A stretch of DNA of 64,000 nucleotides, from the NCBI RefSeq assembly GCF_013410405.1, contig NZ_JACCFK010000002.1, positions 1,612,001 to 1,676,000 on the forward strand, given 5' to 3'. The notes beneath the pieces are model-generated. The model saw only the letters and a program-made list of their open reading frames with translations, did no database searches and was not told where the DNA came from. This stretch comes from Amycolatopsis endophytica. GTDB lineage: Bacteria; Actinomycetota; Actinomycetes; Mycobacteriales; Pseudonocardiaceae. Of this stretch, positions 59,093 to 64,000 are shown one piece after another (within the stretch, counting starts at the first letter, position 1; every line of letters begins with the position of its first letter). A program made the translations under genes and the position numbers.

Positions 59093-60775
59093 ATGCCACG
59101 CACCCTCTTCGTCGCCCCGGACCAGCGCGGCGCACTGCCCACCATCCGCGACGCGCTCGAAGCGGCCGACGAGGGCGCGATCATCTCGATCGCCCCCGGG
59201 GACTACCCCGAGCCGGTCTCGATCACCCGGCAGCACGTGACGCTGTCCGCGCGCGAGTCCGGCAGCGTCACCATCAGCTCGCCGTTCCCGGACCAGCCGG
59301 TCGTTTCCGTCACCGATGCCAGGGTCGAGCTGATCGGCCTGAAATTCACGTCCTCGGAACACTCCGCGGTCCGCGTGCGTGGTGGCCAGGTGAAGATCGT
59401 CGAGTGCACGGCCACGGCCGGGTACGCCCCGGGCATCGACATCGCGGGCGCCGACCGCATCGAGGTCCGCAACAGCCAGGTCACCGGCGCGCAGTACGGC
59501 ATCATCGTCGAGGACTCCGACGGCACGATCGACCGGTGCGAGATCCGCGAGATCGCCGACGACGGGCTGATCGTCCGGCTGGGCGCACGGGTCAAGGTGC
59601 AGCACACGACCATCGCCGGATGCGGGTTCCGCGGCGTCTACATGTACCAGGCGGGTGACTCCAGTCTGGACCGCTGCGACATCTCGCAGACCGGTGACGC
59701 CGGGATCGCGGTGGCCGACCAGAGTTCGCCACACATCGGCACCTGCTGGGTGCACGACACGCAGGGCGCCGGGATCAGTGTCGGCCGCGGCTGCGGCGGG
59801 CTGATCGAGGACTGCCGGGTGGAGAACACCGCCGTGCCCGGCATCCACCTCGCCGACGGCGCCCGCACCGAGGTCCGGGAGGGTGACCCGGCCAAGGGCA
59901 AGGTCCCCGTCGGTGCCGTCGCCACCACCGGCAACCACCAGGACCTGGAAAGTGTCGACAAGCTGCTCGGCGAGCTGGACGGCATGATCGGCCTGGCCGG
60001 CGTCAAGGCCGAGGTGCGCGGGCTGATCGACGAGATCCAGGTCAACGAGTGGCGCCGCAGCGAGGGGCTGTCGGTCGGCACGGTCAGCAACCACCTCGTG
60101 TTCGCGGGGGCGCCCGGTACCGGTAAGACGACCGTCGCGCGCATCTACGGCCAGTTGCTCAAGGCACTGGGCATCCTGCCGAACGGCCGGTTCAAGGAGG
60201 TGTCGCGGCGGGACCTGGTCGGCCAGTACATCGGCCACACGGCGGAGAAGGCGGCGTCGGCGTTCGAGGAAGCGCGCGGCGGCGTGTTGTTCATCGACGA
60301 GGCGTACACGTTGTCCCGCTCCAGTGGCAGTGGCGCCGACTTCGGTCAGGAGGCCATCGACACGCTGGTGAAGCTGATGGAGGACCACCGCGACGAGGTC
60401 GCCGTGATCGTCGCGGGCTACACCGGCGAGATGGAGAAGTTCATGGACGCCAACCCCGGTCTGGCGTCCCGGTTCAACAAGACGCTGGTGTTCGAGAACT
60501 ACAGTCCCGAGGAACTGGTGTCGATCAGCCTGCACATGGCCCGCGGCGACGACTACCTGCTGGGCGAGGACCTGGATCTGGCGCTGCTGGAGTGGTTCGG
60601 GCAGATGGAGCGCGACCAGAACTTCGGCAACGCCCGTGAGGCCCGCAAACTGCTGGAGCGGATGCGCAAGTCCCAGTCGACGCGGCTGCGCTCCCTCGGG
60701 CAGCGCCCCACCCGCGACGACCTCCGGACACTCTCGCTGGACGACCTGCTGGAGGCGGTGCGCGGCACGGGTTAG
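59093..60775 (+). CDS. Beta-helix/CbxX-type AAA ATPase fusion
   Basis: 560 residues from the ATG at 59093. Residues about 1-275 form a right-handed parallel beta-helix: repeats such as VSVTDARVELIGLKFTSSEHSAVRV, IEVRNSQVTGAQYGIIVEDSDGTIDRCEIREIADDGLIV and VQHTTIAGCGFRGVYMYQAGDSSLDRCDISQTGDAGIAV. Residues about 290-555 are a CbxX/CfqX/SpoVK-type AAA domain: GMIGLAGVKAEVRGLI, Walker A AGAPGTGKTT, Walker B GVLFIDEAYTL, sensor VIVAGYTGEM, Arg finger region LASRFNKT. EccA of ESX systems shares this AAA type. The beta-helix probably recognises a partner. It lies between the two SseB-like genes. Confidence 0.92.
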   Translation: MPRTLFVAPDQRGALPTIRDALEAADEGAIISIAPGDYPEPVSITRQHVTLSARESGSVTISSPFPDQPVVSVTDARVELIGLKFTSSEHSAVRVRGGQVKIVECTATAGYAPGIDIAGADRIEVRNSQVTGAQYGIIVEDSDGTIDRCEIREIADDGLIVRLGARVKVQHTTIAGCGFRGVYMYQAGDSSLDRCDISQTGDAGIAVADQSSPHIGTCWVHDTQGAGISVGRGCGGLIEDCRVENTAVPGIHLADGARTEVREGDPAKGKVPVGAVATTGNHQDLESVDKLLGELDGMIGLAGVKAEVRGLIDEIQVNEWRRSEGLSVGTVSNHLVFAGAPGTGKTTVARIYGQLLKALGILPNGRFKEVSRRDLVGQYIGHTAEKAASAFEEARGGVLFIDEAYTLSRSSGSGADFGQEAIDTLVKLMEDHRDEVAVIVAGYTGEMEKFMDANPGLASRFNKTLVFENYSPEELVSISLHMARGDDYLLGEDLDLALLEWFGQMERDQNFGNAREARKLLERMRKSQSTRLRSLGQRPTRDDLRTLSLDDLLEAVRGTG

Positions 60776-61169
60776 AGTTCGAAGCCGGACTTCCGCGTCA
60801 GGGTTTCCAGCTGCACCGGGTCGGCGTAGACGTAGGCGGCCGCGCCGGTCGGCACGAACCCGCGCGGATCGTCCTCCGGTGGGACCAACGAACTGGATCT
60901 CGAAGTTCTCGCTGACCTCGACGTCGGCTCGGGAACCTCGACGACGTCGGCTCGGGAACAGCCTGCCCGGTCCGCGACCGGCGGATCGGGCAGCGCCGCG
61001 CTCGGCACCGCGTGCGCGTCGTCGGCACGCAGGAGCGCGAGAGCGAGCACGGCGGGGCGGCCCGGTCCCGCGGCTCACCCCCGCGCGACGGCGCGCAGCC
61101 GCTCGACCGCGGCCTCACCCGCGGGCGCGAGCAACCGGAAAGTCTCTCGAGCCGTGCCCGGCGCCCAGC
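60776..61169 (-). pseudogene. Frameshifted gene remnant
   Basis: On the minus strand the end reads FVPTGAAAYVYADPVQLETLTRKSGFEL with good codon bias, but the part before it (ADVEVSENFEIQFVGP) is in another frame. The shift coincides with an imperfect tandem duplication of about 22 bases (GACGTCGGCTCGGGAAC twice, 60919-60958). Nearer 61169 another coding-like tail (ETFRLLAPAGEAAVERLRAVARG) ends at a stop near 61075. It is read as a decayed gene of the same locus; no full-length family was recognised. Confidence 0.55.
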
Positions 61170-62105
61170 TCAGACCTGCGGGGTGTTGCCCTTGCCGGAC
61201 TGCCCTTCGGCCGGGCCGCCGGCGGCAGCGGCTTCGGCGATGGCCGACACCAGTTCCGGCACGCTGGTGCCGGGCAGGGTCAGTTCCATGCTCGTGCCCG
61301 GGTTGAAGCACAGGACGTGGTCGTCGTCCGGCCAGTTCAGCAGAACATCCAGAAAGGACACGGTGGCGCGCGGTCCGCCGCCGGGGGCCACGGTGTCCAG
61401 GATCCGCTCGGAGCTGAACACCGGGATCACCGGCGTTTCGTCGTCACCGAGCACGCGCCACGGGAACCCACCGCTTTCGATGGCCGACGGTCCGGCGACC
61501 GACTCGGTGGTGGGCAGCACGACGTCGGACGCGATCAGGGCGAGCAGGAAAGCGTCGAAGTCCAGTTCGGACACCGCGCCCCGCAGACGCTCCTCCAGCT
61601 CGTTCGCGGGCTGCAGCGCAGCCGCGGCCTCGGCGTCACCGCCCAGCTCCTCCAGGGCCAGGCGGCGCACCTCGCCGAGCACCTCGTCGACCATCGCGTC
61701 CTGCACGTCCTGGACCGGAACCAGCTCCTGACGGCCCTCGGCCAGGTCCTCGACCTCCCCCAGCACCAGGTACACGCCGATCGGGACGCCGGGGTTGACG
61801 ACCAGCTGCGCGTGGTCGGGATGGATGTCGCGCAGGCCGGTGATATCGGTCTGCCGCCAGCTGTCGACGACACCGCCGAGCGTCCAGTCCAGGGACTGCT
61901 CGGACGTGAAGACGATGACGTGGTTCCCCTCCGGCATCGGCAGGCTCGTGGGCCACGGCTCGCCCGGCTCTGGGGCGGCAGGCACGAACAGCGGTGCGTC
62001 GCGCAGCAGCTGGGCGTAGCGCCTGCTGTCACTGTCCTGCAGCGCGGCCAGCATGTCGGTCTCGACCTCGTTGGCCGGGCGCCACTGAAAGTCCACTCCA
62101 GACAC
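61170..62105 (-). CDS. SseB-like type VII secretion-associated protein, paralogue 2
   Basis: 311 residues. Similar in length and plan to 58141-59028: LFVPAAPEPGEPWP, HVIVFTSEQSLDWTLGG, VVNPGVPIGVYL, LAEGRQELVPVQDV, PVIPVFSSERIL and VLCFNPGTSMELTLPGTSV. Two SseB-type halves. The start MSGVDFQW follows the zinc-ribbon gene stop by 21 bases, so toxin-like gene, zinc ribbon and this protein form an operon. It may be a chaperone, immunity protein or secretion accessory; the data do not separate these. Confidence 0.75.
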   Translation of the reverse strand: MSGVDFQWRPANEVETDMLAALQDSDSRRYAQLLRDAPLFVPAAPEPGEPWPTSLPMPEGNHVIVFTSEQSLDWTLGGVVDSWRQTDITGLRDIHPDHAQLVVNPGVPIGVYLVLGEVEDLAEGRQELVPVQDVQDAMVDEVLGEVRRLALEELGGDAEAAAALQPANELEERLRGAVSELDFDAFLLALIASDVVLPTTESVAGPSAIESGGFPWRVLGDDETPVIPVFSSERILDTVAPGGGPRATVSFLDVLLNWPDDDHVLCFNPGTSMELTLPGTSVPELVSAIAEAAAAGGPAEGQSGKGNTPQV

Positions 62106-62126
62106 TTCCTCTACGTCGGTCTCCGG

Positions 62127-62468
62127 TCAGAACCGGACTTCTTCGATGTCGTCGTCCACAGCGTCCGGCGGATGGACGAGCGTGAAGTCTGGCAGCCGGG
62201 CGTTGAGCACCTCGACGGGGGTGGTGATCGGTTCGAACTCCACCCCTTCGGGCACCGTCGTGAGCGAGATGTGGATGCCGAAACCGCAGTGGGCGCAGGA
62301 GAACTGGGCGTATCCCATCCGGTCCGATTCGTCGGCGACGAACACCAGGCGCAGCTCGTGGTGGCCGCAGTTCGGGCACGCCGTGCCGGGCCGGTCCGGC
62401 AGCGCGTCGTAGTACTCGCCATAGGTGCGCTGCCAGTCGGCGTAGGAAGCGTGCTGCTCGCCGGCCAT
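62127..62468 (-). CDS. Small zinc-ribbon protein
   Basis: 113 residues from the ATG at 62468, overlapping the upstream stop by one base. CPNCGHHELRLVFVADESDRMGYAQFSCAHCGFGIHIS has two CxxC pairs 29 residues apart, a treble-clef or ribbon zinc site. The acidic tail (VHPPDAVDDDIEEVRF) may contact a partner. By position it is a candidate immunity or accessory protein for the HExxH protein translated just before it. Confidence 0.75.
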   Translation of the reverse strand: MAGEQHASYADWQRTYGEYYDALPDRPGTACPNCGHHELRLVFVADESDRMGYAQFSCAHCGFGIHISLTTVPEGVEFEPITTPVEVLNARLPDFTLVHPPDAVDDDIEEVRF

Positions 62469-64000
62469 CAGTCTTCCCGTTCCTGGTTGAGCGGGTGGTT
62501 CTGCCACCACTCCTTGTCGGCGGTGTGCGCCTCGTTCTCCCAGGCCCGCCATTCCCGGGCCGATCCGACGGGCCGCCAGCCCTTGTTCTCCAACTGCTTC
62601 ACGTGCTCGTTCTCATGGTACAGAGTGCGGGCCAGCACCTCTTCGTTGACGAACGCCTGCGGCGTGGCCTCGACGCGGGCGCCCCGGCCGTTGAGCACCG
62701 TCTCGCCGTACATGCCACGCTTGGACTTGTTGATCGTCACCTTCGCCCTGTCGTGCATCTCGATGCCGTACTTTTCGGCTATCAGACGGATGTTCTCCGG
62801 CGTCACCTTGAGCTTGCCGCTCTCCCAGTACTCGAGCCGCGGATCCCTCCGGTTCTCCGGCCAGGGCTCGGGCTTGGTGCCCTCGTCGTCGAGCCGGCGC
62901 AGGCGCTCGCCCGTCAGGTCCAGTTCCTGGCGGGAGTAGCCGGCATACAGGCTTCCGGCGTCCTGGAGTTCCAGCTCCCACTGGGTATAGCGGGACAGTT
63001 GGGCGATGTTCAGGTTGGCGGTGACCCGGAAGTACCGCAGCTCACCCTTGTCCAGCTGCGCGCGCATCGCGCCCACGTGCGGTGCCTTCGCACCGCCCTC
63101 GACGGCCATGGCACTGAGCGCGGCGAGCACGTGCTGCCTCGGGTCGCCGGGCTCGGTCACGGCGTGCGGGCCCATGCCCTCGATCACCACGTAGTGCCCG
63201 TCGCGGTCGCGGTGGATCTGGACCAGCCCCCGCCCCGTCTCCGGCACGTCGACCCTCGTCAGCGGGTTCCGGCCGAGCGAGCCGTACTCGGCGCGCAGAT
63301 CACGAGCGGCGTGCCGGACGGCGTGGACACCGACCTCGTCGTTCAAGACGCTCACCGGCTCCGGCGGATCCCCGTGGATCAGCGGCGAGCCCGTGTCGAG
63401 CAGCTGCGCGAACTCCGGGATGATCGGCTGGGTGTCCCAGCCGGGAATCCGCAGCCGGATTTCGCCGTTTTCGCCGCGCACCGGTGTCGCAGCGGTGTAG
63501 ATGCCGTGCCGGACCTCGGGCATGCTGGCCAGCAACGGCATCCCGGCGTCGGCGAGCGCGGAAAGCAGCTCGCCCAGGAACGCGACGGCGTTCTCCGCGT
63601 CGACGACCGACTGCCGCACGGGATGCGGGATCACTGCCTCGAGAACCGCGGCGACCTCGTCGGGCGCGGCGAGGTAGCGGGTGTGCGCCACGTCCTCCGC
63701 GAGGAGAGCGTCTTCCACCGCCAGCATCCACCGCGGGCTCTCCGGACTGGCCGGATCCGCAGGGAGCAGGAATTCGTTCGGCACGACCAGATCGCGGGAT
63801 CCACGCCGCGGCGAAAGCCGCACCACGTGGTCGCCGGAGGGCAGTTCGGTGACGAGATGGCGGATCTGGTCCGGCTGCGCCGCCGCTACGGCGTGAAGCA
63901 CCCGGAAGGCCGTCATCGACCGCATCTGGCCGCTGCTCATGAGGGCCGGGTCGAGCGTGTCGAAGACGGGCCGGGCGACGGGCGCCCAGGACCGGCCGTC
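62468..64000 (-). CDS. Large protein with C-terminal HExxH domain, partial (5' end off the window)
   Basis: The frame is open to the right edge (at least 510 residues; residues before the Met at 63940 read DGRSWAPVARPVFDTLDPAL and look coding). The C-terminal 110 residues (KVTPENIRLIAEKYGIEMHDRAKVTINKSKRGMY... LARTLYHENEHVKQLENKGW) contain HENEH, an HExxH zinc-peptidase motif, with a later Glu/His-rich AWENEAH. A C-terminal enzyme-like domain on a long multi-part protein, followed by small soluble genes, is the layout of polymorphic toxins. The N-terminal export domain cannot be seen. Confidence 0.65.
   Translation of the reverse strand, partial: DGRSWAPVARPVFDTLDPALMSSGQMRSMTAFRVLHAVAAAQPDQIRHLVTELPSGDHVVRLSPRRGSRDLVVPNEFLLPADPASPESPRWMLAVEDALLAEDVAHTRYLAAPDEVAAVLEAVIPHPVRQSVVDAENAVAFLGELLSALADAGMPLLASMPEVRHGIYTAATPVRGENGEIRLRIPGWDTQPIIPEFAQLLDTGSPLIHGDPPEPVSVLNDEVGVHAVRHAARDLRAEYGSLGRNPLTRVDVPETGRGLVQIHRDRDGHYVVIEGMGPHAVTEPGDPRQHVLAALSAMAVEGGAKAPHVGAMRAQLDKGELRYFRVTANLNIAQLSRYTQWELELQDAGSLYAGYSRQELDLTGERLRRLDDEGTKPEPWPENRRDPRLEYWESGKLKVTPENIRLIAEKYGIEMHDRAKVTINKSKRGMYGETVLNGRGARVEATPQAFVNEEVLARTLYHENEHVKQLENKGWRPVGSAREWRAWENEAHTADKEWWQNHPLNQERED

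Overview
The window is very GC-rich throughout, with dense genes, GTG starts as common as ATG and strongly GC-biased third codon positions. Its gene content is actinomycete: AfsR/SARP regulators, an EthA/EthR pair, an EspG-type protein, an ECF41 sigma factor and an F420-type LLM enzyme. Pseudonocardiaceae, for example an Amycolatopsis-like organism, is the best guess, but this is inference and no rRNA is present to test it.

Region 1 (1-21,350, minus strand) is one continuous metallophore operon of 14 genes, nine of whose junctions are 4-base GTGA/ATGA overlaps. In transcription order: type II thioesterase, salicylate synthase (Irp9/MbtI type), thiazolinyl imide reductase (Irp3/PchG type), VOC protein, a complete family-5 SBP/DppBC/double-ATPase importer, an NRPS module (TubC-Cy-A-MT-PCP-TE, cysteine code), two YbtP/YbtQ- or PchH/PchI-like ABC proteins, a saccharopine-dehydrogenase-like reductase, a stand-alone tandem methyltransferase, and the start of an asparagine-synthase-like gene that runs off the left edge. 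The product should be a salicyl-thiazoline/thiazolidine metallophore related to pyochelin, thiazostatin or yersiniabactin. No salicyl-AMP ligase or first NRPS is in the window, so they must lie to the left or elsewhere. The promoter at 21,226-21,303 carries both a Zur-type palindrome over the -35 and an IdeR/DmdR-type iron box, which suggests control by zinc and iron.

Region 2 (21,350-33,300) is mixed: a divergent TetR gene, an HxlR regulator with an unusual repeat array in its leader, a DUF305 lipoprotein, a secreted LVIVD protein, a methionine ABC importer metQNI with a long hairpin over its ribosome-binding site, an ethA-SDR-hydrolase operon divergent from ethR (operator with 20-bp-phased repeats), and an ECF41 sigma factor.

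Region 3 (33,400-44,500) holds a decayed GNAT-TetR pair, a PAP2-lipid kinase fusion, an acyltransferase, a two-component system, and a LacI-controlled catabolic cassette (DapA-like aldolase, LacI, MFS transporter, FAD enzyme) with matching operators on both sides.

Region 4 (44,500-58,100) is regulatory: SRPBCC, EspG-like, three large NB-ARC/TPR regulators (two with SARP domains), a LuxR protein with a degenerate receiver, a LysR and an LLM oxidoreductase. One SARP gene is preceded by direct heptamers at 11-bp spacing, the pattern known for SARP operators.

Region 5 (58,100-64,000) looks like a type VII-secretion-associated or effector locus: two paralogous SseB-like proteins, a beta-helix/CbxX AAA ATPase fusion, a frameshifted remnant, a zinc-ribbon protein, and a large protein cut by the right edge that ends in an HExxH domain.

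A 21-bp repeat family appears as three arrays (22,499; 34,241; 55,141), two of them arranged as long inverted repeats. No tRNA, rRNA, CRISPR array, insertion sequence or phage gene was seen.
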